Origin: Pleomorphomonas sp. T1.2MG-36
Lineage (GTDB): Bacteria; Pseudomonadota; Alphaproteobacteria; Rhizobiales; Pleomorphomonadaceae
Direction: 5' to 3'
DNA length: 64,000 nucleotides
Assembly (NCBI RefSeq): GCF_950100655.1
Contig: NZ_CATNLY010000023.1
Location: 248,001-312,000, forward strand
Shown here: positions 9,131-17,553 of the stretch, one piece after another
How positions within the stretch are numbered: the first letter of the stretch is position 1
Layout: every line of letters begins with the position of its first letter
The notes under the pieces: model-generated
Databases searched by the model: none
Told to the model about the DNA's origin: nothing
The model's input: only the letters and a program-made list of their open reading frames with translations
Made by a program: the position numbers and the translations under genes

Positions 9131-10690
9131 TCAGCCGAGCCGTGTGTACGCAACGTTTCGGGCAAGCCAGCAGCCAAGGCCGAGCCCTTCGACCGCACCG
9201 CTTGCCGAACGCCGAACACGAACGGTCCAGTCGCCAGGGGCCGGCGCATCCATGCTGCGCGGGGTCGCCAACTTCCAGACATCGCCGGCAAACGGCCTCA
9301 TCTGGTGCATCGGACCGCGACCGAGAAACCCATCGAAGCGCCCGGCAAAGGCGGGACCCACGGCCTCGATTTCCAGGAACGACTCGGTTTCATCGGACCA
9401 GTAGCGGCCGGCGATATCCGCCGAAACGTCGCCGTCGAGGCGGGCAGCCAGCCCGCGAAGATTGTCGCCCGGCCGATCAAGGCGAAGGCTACCTCCTTCC
9501 CGAGAAAGGCTCATTCCCGCCGAACGAGCCACGCCGTCCTCGCCCACCGACAACACCTCGGGGCCACCGCCCAGACTGGCGAGGACTGCGTTCCCGTGGG
9601 TCATGACCTCGACCGACAGGCCCGAGGTCGGTTCCAGGTAGGCGCCGGTCCAGCTCTTGTCGGCCGGGACGCCATCTCGCGGCCGGGACGGCCGGCCGAG
9701 CGCTGCACGCATCACGAAAAGGGCGGCGGCATGCGCATCGGCCTCATGGTTGAACATCACGACGACCGACAGTCGCTCGGCCGCGGCGTGCAGACGACGA
9801 ATGCGGAAGCCGCGCAGCGCGCCACCATGTCCGGTTATGGCGACATCGTCGATTCGATCGTGCGCCAACCCCATGCCGTAACGGGCCGGGCGACCGTCGG
9901 AGAATGTCGTCGGCGCCGACAAACGCCCGTAAAGACCATCCGCATCGTTTCGGGTACGGTCGATGAAACCCTCCCACGCCAGCATGTCGTCAAGCGTTGC
10001 CGCGATGCCGGCATCGCCGGTCCAGAAGATGCGATTCGTCGCCGGGAACCAGCCGACCGCCGCGTTTCCCTCATGTCCAACGGTGCCATTGAGCGGTGTC
10101 GCGGTGTCGGCGGCGAGACGGGCATCGCGCATGCCGGCAGGCTCGAAAATGTAGCGTCGGTAGAGTTCGGCGAGCGAGCGGCCGGACTCCTCCTCAAGAA
10201 GATCCGACAGGATGCGGAAATTTCCATTGGAATAGGAGTATTGGCTGCCAGGTTCGAAATGTGTGGTCTTCATGCGGGCGAACAGCGGCAGCGCATCCTC
10301 CCGGCGAAAGACGCCCTCATGGTGAGCACCATGAAGCACGGTGAGCGCCCAGTAGTCGCGCAGTCCCGAGCGGTTGTCGCAGAGTTCGCGCATCGTCGGC
10401 CGTCGGCCCCGCAGATTCGGCAAGAAGCCGGCGAGTCGGTCATCGAGCGCCGATGGGTCGCCAACAAGGTCGAGCAAGACGCCGCAGGTCATCTGCTTGC
10501 TGATCGAGCAGATCGGCAGAAGGCGGGACGGCGTCATGGCAAGGCCGGCGTCGGGATCGGCATAACCCCACGCTTCCCGTGCGATGACCTCGCCGTCCTT
10601 CATCACGCCGACGGTGCCGCCCGGCCCCTTGAAACGCTCCGGCAGCGAGGCTAGGGCTGCGTCAAGGGCGGCACGATCGATCGACGACAT
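9131..10690 (-). CDS. dap: D-aminopeptidase Dap (serine hydrolase, peptidase family S12)
   Basis: This 519-residue protein closely resembles, by memory, the D-aminopeptidase DAP of Ochrobactrum anthropi, which releases N-terminal D-amino acids from peptides and amides. The beta-lactamase-fold residues fall at the positions described for that enzyme: SISK at 62-65 (Ser62, Lys65), YSN at 153-155 and a TGHGG motif with His near 288. Two C-terminal beta-barrel domains follow, ending with a CWLARNVAYTRLG tail like that of DAP. No signal peptide is seen, so the enzyme is cytoplasmic. The ATG at 10690 is preferred to the TTG two codons earlier because AAGGAA has correct spacing only to the ATG. It lies downstream of a NitT-type ABC importer, suggesting that the imported compound is its substrate. 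Confidence 0.9.
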   Translation of the reverse strand: MSSIDRAALDAALASLPERFKGPGGTVGVMKDGEVIAREAWGYADPDAGLAMTPSRLLPICSISKQMTCGVLLDLVGDPSALDDRLAGFLPNLRGRRPTMRELCDNRSGLRDYWALTVLHGAHHEGVFRREDALPLFARMKTTHFEPGSQYSYSNGNFRILSDLLEEESGRSLAELYRRYIFEPAGMRDARLAADTATPLNGTVGHEGNAAVGWFPATNRIFWTGDAGIAATLDDMLAWEGFIDRTRNDADGLYGRLSAPTTFSDGRPARYGMGLAHDRIDDVAITGHGGALRGFRIRRLHAAAERLSVVVMFNHEADAHAAALFVMRAALGRPSRPRDGVPADKSWTGAYLEPTSGLSVEVMTHGNAVLASLGGGPEVLSVGEDGVARSAGMSLSREGGSLRLDRPGDNLRGLAARLDGDVSADIAGRYWSDETESFLEIEAVGPAFAGRFDGFLGRGPMHQMRPFAGDVWKLATPRSMDAPAPGDWTVRVRRSASGAVEGLGLGCWLARNVAYTRLG

Positions 10691-10775
10691 TTTCAACTTT
10701 CCTTCGGATGGGGCGCATGGAGCTAAAGCGGCAAGGCGTCGCCGCGCAAGGCCTTTTCCGCCGAAGATCGTTCCG

Positions 10776-11594
10776 TCAGTGCGACATGGTGGACCGATGC
10801 GCCCATCCGGTCATCCGCTTCTCCACCCAGGCCATGATCGAGTACATGACGATACCCTCGACGGCGAGCGCCAGCAGGCCGGCGAAGACCAGGGGAACGT
10901 TGAACTGGCTCTGGGCCGAACTCATCAGATTGCCGAGGCCGTAGTTCGAGGCCACCGTCTCCGACACCACGGAGCCGACGAAGGCCAGCGTGATCGCCAC
11001 CTTCAGAGAGCCAAAGAAATAGGGCATCGAGCGAGGGATGCCGACCTTCAGCATGATGTCGAGCTTCTTGGCGCCGAGCGCCCTGAGCACGTCCTCGGTT
11101 TCCGGCTCGATGGTGGCGAGGCCGGTGGCGACGTTGACGACGATCGGGAAGAAGGAAATCAGAAATGCCGTGAGCATGGCCGGGACCGCGCCGATGCCGA
11201 ACCAGATGACCAGGATCGGCACCACCGCCACCTTTGGCACGGCATTGAAGCCGATCATCAGCGGATAGAGGCCGGCGTAGATCATCTTCGACCAGCCGAT
11301 GAAAAGGCCGAGGGCAAGACCGCCGACCACGGCCATCAGAAAGCCAAGCGTCGTCGTGTAGAGCGTCTGCAGCGAGTTCTTCCAGATGGGTGACCAATAC
11401 TGGTAGAAGGCCGCGAAGATGCGCGAGGGCGCCGGCAGTACGGTATAGGACAGATCGAAAATGCGGACCGACGCCTCCCAGATGGCGAACAGCGCAATGG
11501 TGTAGAGCCAGGGAGACGCCTTCACCCAGTCGATGCGGGCGACCAGAGGCTTTGCCTGTTCCGGCTTCTGAATGTCCTCGACCACGGCGCTCAT
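10776..11594 (-). CDS. ABC transporter permease, NitT/TauT (SsuC) family
   Basis: This 272-residue inner-membrane permease has about six hydrophobic segments. The BPD_transp_1 EAA-type loop is visible as VLRALGAKKLDIMLKVGIPR near residues 180-200. The start at 11594 overlaps the stop of the ATPase gene by ATGA, so translation is coupled; the longer open frame is only overlap with that gene. With the neighbouring ATPase and NMT1-type binding protein it forms an importer for a small organic compound. The family covers nitrate, sulfonates, taurine, pyrimidine and thiamine precursors, so the substrate must come from context, which here is two unusual aminopeptidases. Confidence 0.9.
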   Translation of the reverse strand: MSAVVEDIQKPEQAKPLVARIDWVKASPWLYTIALFAIWEASVRIFDLSYTVLPAPSRIFAAFYQYWSPIWKNSLQTLYTTTLGFLMAVVGGLALGLFIGWSKMIYAGLYPLMIGFNAVPKVAVVPILVIWFGIGAVPAMLTAFLISFFPIVVNVATGLATIEPETEDVLRALGAKKLDIMLKVGIPRSMPYFFGSLKVAITLAFVGSVVSETVASNYGLGNLMSSAQSQFNVPLVFAGLLALAVEGIVMYSIMAWVEKRMTGWAHRSTMSH

Positions 11595-12379
11595 GCCACC
11601 CTCCTCGCGTTGGCGATCTCGCCGTGCAGTTCGTGAACGACGTCGTTGAACGCCTTGTCGTAGGTGATCTCCAGGTCGCGCGGCCGCGCGAAAGGCACGC
11701 GGTGCTCGCGCAACACCCGGCCGGGACGGGCGCTCATCACCAGGATCTTGTCGGCGAGGAACACCGCCTCGCGCAGGTCGTGGGTGACCAGCACGATGGT
11801 GACGTCCTGAGCGGCATGCAGGTCGCGAATGACGCACCAAAGCTCTTCGCGGGTAAAGGCGTCGAGAGCGCCGAACGGCTCGTCCAGCATCAGAAGCTGC
11901 GGCTCGTGGATCAGCGCCCGGCAGAGGTTGGCGCGCTGCTGCATGCCGCCCGACAGTTGCCAGGGATATTTCGTCCCGAAGCCCTTGAGGCCGACCACCT
12001 CCAGAAGATGTTCGGCCTTCTCGACGTACTCAGCCTTGTGGGCACGCAAGCGCTTGCGGTGCTTCTCGACGATCTCCAGCGGCAGCAGGATGTTGTCGAG
12101 CGTGGTACGCCACGGCAGCAAGCTGGGGTTCTGGAAGGCCATGCCGACGATGCTCACCGGCTCGGTGACGTGCTGGCCGGCCACGATGACGTTGCCCGCC
12201 TGCGGTATATGCAGACCGGTGACGAGGCGCATCAGCGTCGACTTGCCGCAGCCGGACGGGCCGACCACGGCGGCGAACTCACCTTTGTCGACCTTGAAGG
12301 TAAGGTCGGCGACGGCCAGCGTTCCGCTGGTTCCGCCATAGCGCATGTCGACGTTCTCGATGGAGACCAAGTGAGTCAT
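11591..12379 (-). CDS. ABC transporter ATP-binding protein, NitT/TauT (SsuB/TauB) family
   Basis: This 262-residue ATPase carries Walker A GPSGCGKSTLMR near residues 40-51, a Q-loop at FQNPSLLPWR near 88, signature LSGGMQQRANLCRAL near 143 and Walker B LLMLDEPFGALD near 165. It powers the permease encoded immediately downstream, whose start codon overlaps its stop. A stem-loop separates it from the binding-protein gene upstream. Confidence 0.92.
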   Translation of the reverse strand: MTHLVSIENVDMRYGGTSGTLAVADLTFKVDKGEFAAVVGPSGCGKSTLMRLVTGLHIPQAGNVIVAGQHVTEPVSIVGMAFQNPSLLPWRTTLDNILLPLEIVEKHRKRLRAHKAEYVEKAEHLLEVVGLKGFGTKYPWQLSGGMQQRANLCRALIHEPQLLMLDEPFGALDAFTREELWCVIRDLHAAQDVTIVLVTHDLREAVFLADKILVMSARPGRVLREHRVPFARPRDLEITYDKAFNDVVHELHGEIANARRVA

Positions 12380-12403
12380 TGTCTGGCATTTCCAAGAAAG
12401 CAG

Positions 12404-12428
12404 AACCGGCCGAAGACCTCGGCCGGTT
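12404..12428 (-). terminator. Stem-loop after the NMT1-type binding-protein gene
   Basis: AACCGGCCGA at 12404-12413 pairs perfectly with TCGGCCGGTT at 12419-12428 around a five-base loop. It lies 15 bases past the binding-protein stop and before the ATPase gene. The minus-strand sequence after it (CTGCTTTCTTGG) is only weakly T-rich, so partial termination or mRNA stabilisation inside the operon is more likely than a full stop. Confidence 0.6.
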
Positions 12429-12443
12429 CACCACGCCTGGGGA

Positions 12444-13484
12444 TCAGGGCAGCTTGCGGTCGCCTTCCGGCGGCAGGAAGCTCGCGTCGAACACCTTGTC
12501 GGCAGTCACCGCGCCCTTGAGGCCCATCGAGGTCTTCAGCGTCTCGATGGCGGCCGTCAGCCTGGCGGGATCGATGCCGCCCATGCCATGCTCGACGACA
12601 TAGGGCGTCTTGATGTTCTGGGCGTTGGCCATGGTGAGGCGTTCGAGCTCGATGTCCGGATTCAGCGTCTCGTTGCGCTTCAGCACCGCGTCGACGCCTT
12701 CCTGCGGATTGGCCACGGCATCGGCAAAGCCCTTGGCCAGTGCCTTGAGCACACCCTTCACCACCTCGGGGTTTTTGGCGGCGAAGTCGGTGTTGACGGT
12801 GACGGTGTTGCCGTAGAGGTTGAGACCATGCTCGGCCATCAGGATGGGAGCGATGTCGTCCGCCGGTACGCCCTGAGCCTTGAGGTTCAGGATGACCGAG
12901 AACGAGAAACCGAAGACGGCGTCGACGTCGCCCTTAGCCAGCATCGGTTCACGGACCGGGAAGCCGACCGATTCAAGGGTGATCTTGCTGTCGTCGATGC
13001 CGGCCACCGCTTTGAAGGCCTTCCACTGGGCGAAGGCGCCATCCGGCGGCGGGGCGCCGAGTTTCTTGCCTTCGAGCGACTTGGGATCGTCGGTGATGCC
13101 GAGCGACTTGCGCCCCACGACGGCAAAGGTCGGACGGTCGTAGACCATGAAGACGCCCTTGATCTTCTGCGAGGGATCTTCGTCGAGCAGCTTGATCAGC
13201 GAGTTGATATCGCCGAAGCCCATATCGTAGGTGCCGGTGGCGACGCGCGAGATGGCCTCCACCGAACCGTTGCCGCTGTCGATGGTGACGTCCAGCCCTT
13301 CGGCCTTGAAGTAGCCCTTGTCGAGAGCCAGCAGGAAGCCGGCCGCCGGTCCCTCGAACTTCCAATCGAGCGTGAACTTGACGGGCGTATCGGCAAAGGC
13401 GGCCGTCGCGGCGACGAGCGAAGCGACCCCCGCGAGACCGGCAACGGCGGCTCTCGCGGCAAGGCGGCGGGCGGATTTCAGCAT
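12444..13484 (-). CDS. ABC transporter substrate-binding protein, NMT1/THI5-like
   Basis: This 346-residue protein has a signal peptide ending in AATAAFA and then a type II periplasmic-binding fold of the NMT1/THI5 family. DWKFEGPAAGFLLALDKGYF near residues 40-59 and the GAPPPDGAFAQWKAF region near 140 are typical. It should capture a small nitrogen- or sulfur-containing organic compound for the NitT-type importer encoded downstream. The ATG at 13484 is chosen because AAGGGGAA precedes it and it gives a proper signal peptide; a longer frame of 25 codons has neither. Placement between the dmpA and dap genes suggests a peptide-amide or amino-acid-derivative ligand. Thiamine-precursor binding is the alternative, but no thi genes are nearby. 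Confidence 0.88.
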   Translation of the reverse strand: MLKSARRLAARAAVAGLAGVASLVAATAAFADTPVKFTLDWKFEGPAAGFLLALDKGYFKAEGLDVTIDSGNGSVEAISRVATGTYDMGFGDINSLIKLLDEDPSQKIKGVFMVYDRPTFAVVGRKSLGITDDPKSLEGKKLGAPPPDGAFAQWKAFKAVAGIDDSKITLESVGFPVREPMLAKGDVDAVFGFSFSVILNLKAQGVPADDIAPILMAEHGLNLYGNTVTVNTDFAAKNPEVVKGVLKALAKGFADAVANPQEGVDAVLKRNETLNPDIELERLTMANAQNIKTPYVVEHGMGGIDPARLTAAIETLKTSMGLKGAVTADKVFDASFLPPEGDRKLP

Positions 13485-13670
13485 AACGTTCCCCTTATAG
13501 GCTTGTAATGACGCCATTTTGCCGGGGAAGCGAAGACGATTGCAAGCCAAATTGCTCAATGTCTAAGCAACATGCAATCTGCCTATAATTTAAACCATCA
13601 AGCGGATGACTTTGCCTTTCATGCAAGCAACCAGCTGTGGATAGCACGGAGGGCCGCTCAGGGAAGCCGT

Positions 13671-14792
13671 CTATCCGGCACGACCGAATGTTGCCAGCAG
13701 CCAGTCATGCGGCAGCGCCGGCATGAAGTTGCCGTCCCGGCCGGTCATGTCGGCATTGGCGACGAGTGCGTTGAGGATGGCCTCCTCAACCGCCTGGACG
13801 GTAGCGTCGAAGAAGGGATCGATATCGACATCCGGGATCGAGACCAACGATGCGAGGCGACCGGAACGACCGGCCGCAGCCTCGGCATTGGCCGTCGAGA
13901 AGGCGAGGAAGATATCGCCCGACGAGTTGTAGCCGAGGCCGCCGGTCCAAGCGATGCCGAGTGGCACGCGCCGGGCAATCCGCTTCAGTTGGTGCGGCAG
14001 GAGCGGCGCGTCGGTGGCGACAATGGCGATGATCGAGCTCTTTTCCGCGCGGGACGTGCGCTCGACCGGACGGGGTTCGGCAAGCTCCGTTCCGGCGCGA
14101 TGGCCGCGGATCATGAGATTGCGACGCTTGCCGAAGTTGCTCTGAACGAACACGCCAAGCGTGAAGGTCTCGCCGCCCCAACGGACGCGACGCGATGACG
14201 TGCCGGACCCCGCCTTGAACTCGAAGGTGGACATGCCCGTACCGCCGCCGACCGACCCCTCCTCGATCGGCCCGGACACGGCGCCGTCAAGAGCGGCAAA
14301 GACGTGATCGTCGGTCAGATGATGGCCGTTGATGTCGTTGAGAAAGCCATCGTAGGTCTCGCCGGTCACCGGCAAGCCCCAGGCCGAGGCAAGAGCCTCA
14401 GGTCTTCTGGCCGCCACCCACTTCAGCGTCGCATCACGGGCGACACCAAGGGAGTGGGTGTTGGTGATGGTGATCGGCAGACTGAAGGCGCCAACCTCTT
14501 CCACAAGATGGATGCCGGTCAGTTCGCCATTGCCGTTGCCCGAAAAGAAGCCAGCAAGACAGGGACATGCAATGTCGGCTTGCGGGCGCGGCAGGATGGC
14601 CGTCACACCCGTCCGCACGGGACCATGGCCGACGTCCAGCGGTCCATCCCCGGAAATCAGCGTCGTGTAGCCGACACTGACGCCCGGCACATCGGTAATG
14701 GCGTTGTAGAGCCCCGGTTCGCCATCGAGGGGAATGGCGAAGGCACGAGCCCGTGGCCGGCTCGATGGTGTCGAGAGATGAAAATCGGTCAC
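13671..14792 (-). CDS. dmpA: P1-family peptidase, DmpA-like self-processing aminopeptidase
   Basis: This 373-residue protein belongs to the DmpA/BapA family of N-terminal nucleophile hydrolases (peptidase family P1/S58). These cleave themselves into alpha and beta chains and act on L-aminopeptides, D-amides, D-esters or beta-peptides. VGGGTGMSTFEFKAGSGTSSR near 180-200 is the family core, and the expected cleavage site and new N-terminal Ser253 lie in SIIAIVATDAPLLP. The length matches DmpA (about 375). The GTG at 14792 with GGAG upstream is preferred to a TTG at 14864 that has no ribosome site. It is the first gene of the operon with the NMT1-type transporter and dap. Bacillus-type activator homologues are a less likely alternative. 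Confidence 0.88.
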   Translation of the reverse strand: MTDFHLSTPSSRPRARAFAIPLDGEPGLYNAITDVPGVSVGYTTLISGDGPLDVGHGPVRTGVTAILPRPQADIACPCLAGFFSGNGNGELTGIHLVEEVGAFSLPITITNTHSLGVARDATLKWVAARRPEALASAWGLPVTGETYDGFLNDINGHHLTDDHVFAALDGAVSGPIEEGSVGGGTGMSTFEFKAGSGTSSRRVRWGGETFTLGVFVQSNFGKRRNLMIRGHRAGTELAEPRPVERTSRAEKSSIIAIVATDAPLLPHQLKRIARRVPLGIAWTGGLGYNSSGDIFLAFSTANAEAAAGRSGRLASLVSIPDVDIDPFFDATVQAVEEAILNALVANADMTGRDGNFMPALPHDWLLATFGRAG

Positions 14793-14972
14793 GATGGATA
14801 CGTCTCCGGAGCGGCACGCAAAATCGGAAACGCAGGATAGGCACAGGGCAAACCGGAAAGGCAAGAGTGGTGGATCGATGCCGGGTCAACGAGGAGGCCA
14901 CTCTCGCCGGCATCGATCGACCGACCCGACAAGACCAGGAGATGCGGCGGACCTGGCTTTACCGGGTTGTAG

Positions 14973-14998
14973 TTGGAAAGCAATTGTATTCTTTCCAA
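14973..14998. promoter_or_regulatory. 8-10-8 inverted repeat upstream of dmpA
   Basis: TTGGAAAG at 14973-14980 and CTTTCCAA at 14991-14998 are a perfect inverted repeat around an AT-rich ten-base centre. It lies about 180 bases upstream of the dmpA start in the AT-rich gap between pleD and dmpA, and is the best operator candidate for the transporter/peptidase operon. No regulator gene is next to it. The rest of the 14793-15286 gap holds no recognisable gene, and no rpmG is seen after pleD. Confidence 0.45.
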
Positions 14999-15286
14999 AA
15001 TTTCTAGACTATCAACAATCTTGTTCTAACGTTTTAACGAGTTATTTACAACAATATCCTTGCTCCCCACTGCGCCGAAGTAAGTTAATCATGAACAGGT
15101 AACCTTAATTGCTTCCTCGAAGGCCTTTGTGAGACGCACGCGCAGGTAAGCCCCAACTCACCCGAAGGCGACATCGGAACTATGCATGCTATTGATTTCC
15201 AACGGACGTATCGGGCCGAGGCGTCGCCGACTCCCATGTCGGGCACAGCGGCGGGCGACGAGGCGAAAGGACGGGATGGCGTGCGG

Positions 15287-16657
15287 TCAGGCGGCGGCGA
15301 GAACGACGCGGTTCCGCCCTTCCGCCTTGGCGCGGTAGAGGGCGTTGTCAGCGCGTTTCAGCAGAGATTCCGGCGTGTCGCCATCATGCAGAATGTAGGC
15401 GGCCCCGACGGAAATGGTCACGTCGACGAACTCCGCGCCACCATGGATGGCGAAGGGATCGCGGGCAATCTTGGTGCGCAGCCGCTCGGCGACGATGGAG
15501 GCGATGCCGTAGTCGGTTTCCGGCATGACGATCACGAACTCCTCGCCGCCGAAACGGCAAGGCAGATCGAGGGCGCGCAGGTTGCGCCGGATACGGGTGG
15601 CAAACTCCCGGAGGATCTCGTCACCGGCGTCGTGGCCGTGGGTGTCGTTGACCCTCTTGAAGTAGTCGATGTCGATGATCAGCACCGACAGATCGCCCTT
15701 CTTCTCGGTGGCGCGCTCGACGAGCGCGGCGAGATGCGAATCCAGGTAGCGGCGGTTGTAAAGGCCGGTCAGCGCATCGGTGATGGCAAGTTCCATCGTC
15801 TGCAGCACGCTGGCGCGCAGCCGGTCCGTGTAGCGCTTGCGGCGAATTTGAGTGCGGCAGCGGGCAGTCAGCTCCTGGGCGTCCACCGGCCGCATCAGAT
15901 AGTCGTTGATGCCGAGCTCGAGGCCGCGCGTCAGCCGGTTGCCCTCGTCGGGGTCGGCGATCAGGAGGATCGGCAACAGGCGCGTCCGATCGAGCGATCG
16001 CAACTGCGAGCAAAGGCGAAGCGCATCGTAGTCGTCGAGCCCCATCGAGATCATCGCCAAGTCGTAGTCGCCCTCGGCGGCACGGAACACAGCTTCCTGC
16101 GGGTTGGTCTCGATATCGACGGCCATTTCGCTCGATAGCGCCTGAGCGATCCGCACATAGGCCGAACGGCGATCCTCGACCAGCAGCACGCGGCCGGGCG
16201 CGCGCGCCGTGAGATCGGCATAGGTCATCGCCCGGTCGAAGGCGACGGACCCCTGGTTGGCCCTGAGATCGAGTTCGTCGGTAAGCTGCTTCAGGCGGAC
16301 AAGGCTTTTGACACGCGTGACGAGCTGGGTGTCGGAAACCGGCTTGGTGAGAAAGTCGTCGGCGCCGGCCTCGAGGCCATGGACGCGGTCGGCGGGTTGG
16401 TCAAGCGCAGTGACCATGATCACCGGCAGTTGGGTCGTCTTCGGGTTGGCACGAATGCGGCGACAGACTTCGAAGCCATCCATGCCCGGCATCATGACGT
16501 CGAGCAGAACGATGTCATAGGTGGCGTTGTCGAGCATCGCCAGCGCCTCGGCGCCCGAGGTGGCGGTGTGGACATCGAAATATTCGGCAGTGAGGCGAGC
16601 CTCCATGAGGCGCACATTGACCAATATATCGTCGACAACAAGAATACGCGCTGTCAT
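15287..16657 (-). CDS. pleD: Response regulator/diguanylate cyclase PleD
   Basis: This 456-residue protein has the PleD layout: a receiver domain at about 1-120 with phospho-acceptor Asp53 (LLDVMMPGMDG), a second degenerate receiver at about 150-270, and a GGEDEF domain that makes cyclic di-GMP. The active-site motif is GGEEF, and the inhibitory site RALD lies five residues before it, so product inhibition should be intact. PleD controls the motile-to-sessile switch and polar development in alphaproteobacteria. It follows divK on the same strand, the classic pairing. An ATG at 16657 with GGAAG upstream is used; the GTG codon just before it is the alternative. Confidence 0.96.
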   Translation of the reverse strand: MTARILVVDDILVNVRLMEARLTAEYFDVHTATSGAEALAMLDNATYDIVLLDVMMPGMDGFEVCRRIRANPKTTQLPVIMVTALDQPADRVHGLEAGADDFLTKPVSDTQLVTRVKSLVRLKQLTDELDLRANQGSVAFDRAMTYADLTARAPGRVLLVEDRRSAYVRIAQALSSEMAVDIETNPQEAVFRAAEGDYDLAMISMGLDDYDALRLCSQLRSLDRTRLLPILLIADPDEGNRLTRGLELGINDYLMRPVDAQELTARCRTQIRRKRYTDRLRASVLQTMELAITDALTGLYNRRYLDSHLAALVERATEKKGDLSVLIIDIDYFKRVNDTHGHDAGDEILREFATRIRRNLRALDLPCRFGGEEFVIVMPETDYGIASIVAERLRTKIARDPFAIHGGAEFVDVTISVGAAYILHDGDTPESLLKRADNALYRAKAEGRNRVVLAAA

Positions 16658-16682
16658 CACACACTTCCGTTCCGACCGGCGC

Positions 16683-17054
16683 TTACTGGTCGCCGATATA
16701 CGTCCGCACCGTCTCGATGAACTTTGAAACCGAAATCGGCTTGGAAATATAAGCCTCGCAGCCGCCTTGGCGAATGCGTTCCTCGTCGCCCTTCATGGCA
16801 AAGGCGGTGACCGCCACCACCGGGATCGAGCGCAACTCGTCATCTTCCTTCAGCCACTTGGTGACCTCCAACCCCGACACTTCCGGGAGCTGGATGTCCA
16901 TGAGAATGAGGTCCGGCCGGTGGGTGCGCACCAGATCCAGGGCTTCGATCCCATTGCGTGTTTGAATCGTGCGATAACCATGCGCTTCCAGGAGATCGTG
17001 GAAGAGCTTCATGTTGAGCTCGTTGTCCTCGACGATGAGAACTGTCTTGGCCAT
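16683..17054 (-). CDS. divK: Single-domain response regulator DivK
   Basis: This 123-residue protein is a lone receiver domain with acidic pair Glu9/Asp10, phospho-acceptor Asp53 in [13 protein letters not shown], Thr in [13 protein letters not shown] near 83 and Lys in YISKPISV near 105. DivK is phosphorylated by DivJ/PleC-type kinases and controls CtrA activity and cell division timing in alphaproteobacteria. It is transcribed just before pleD with a 25-base gap. The sequence is close to the DivK consensus, so the call is firm. Confidence 0.97.
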   Translation of the reverse strand: MAKTVLIVEDNELNMKLFHDLLEAHGYRTIQTRNGIEALDLVRTHRPDLILMDIQLPEVSGLEVTKWLKEDDELRSIPVVAVTAFAMKGDEERIRQGGCEAYISKPISVSKFIETVRTYIGDQ

Positions 17055-17227
17055 TCGACTCTCTTTCCGCCTCGCGCACCGATTTTACCGGGTGCTTGGC
17101 GGGTTTCGCTCCAGCGCACTCGGCTCGTACGCAGGAACGCCTTCCGGTGGGGATAGGTTGCCACACTGATTCCAGTATAACAAATATAGTACGGATTCCT
17201 TTAGCAATCCCAAACGGTGGACCAAAC

Positions 17228-17515
17228 ATGCCCATTGGCAAAAGGCTTAGCGTCGACGAGGCGGAAGGGTTGGCCATTTCCGCCCTCGCCTACCTTGCAG
17301 GAAATCCGGATGCGCTTGGCCGCTTCCTGTCACTTTCGGGCATAGGACCGGCGGATCTTCGGACGGCGGCGCGCGAGCCCGGCTTCCTGGCCGGGGTGCT
17401 GGAGTTCTTTCTTGCCGACGAATCGTTGCTGCTATCCTTCGTCGAAGAGGTGCAGATAAGGCCGACCATGATCGCGGTGGCCCGCCATGCCCTGGTCGGC
17501 GACAGCGAGTTCTGA
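17228..17515 (+). CDS. DUF3572 family protein
   Basis: This 95-residue soluble protein matches the DUF3572 family, found in Rhizobiales next to divK/dinB; its function is unknown. It looks all-helical, with [21 protein letters not shown] at the start and [15 protein letters not shown] in the middle. The ATG at 17228 with GGTGG upstream is chosen; a longer frame from 17096 has no ribosome site. It is divergent from divK and 38 bases upstream of dinB, so it probably shares a transcript with the polymerase gene. Confidence 0.85.
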   Translation: MPIGKRLSVDEAEGLAISALAYLAGNPDALGRFLSLSGIGPADLRTAAREPGFLAGVLEFFLADESLLLSFVEEVQIRPTMIAVARHALVGDSEF

Positions 17516-17553
17516 TCGGCCGGCGGAGAGCGGAGGGCCGGCGGGAGGGAAAC

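Noticed and set aside
15100..15286. rpmG (ribosomal protein L33) expected after pleD
   Set aside because: In many rhizobia rpmG follows pleD, but no L33-like sequence is present in this gap.
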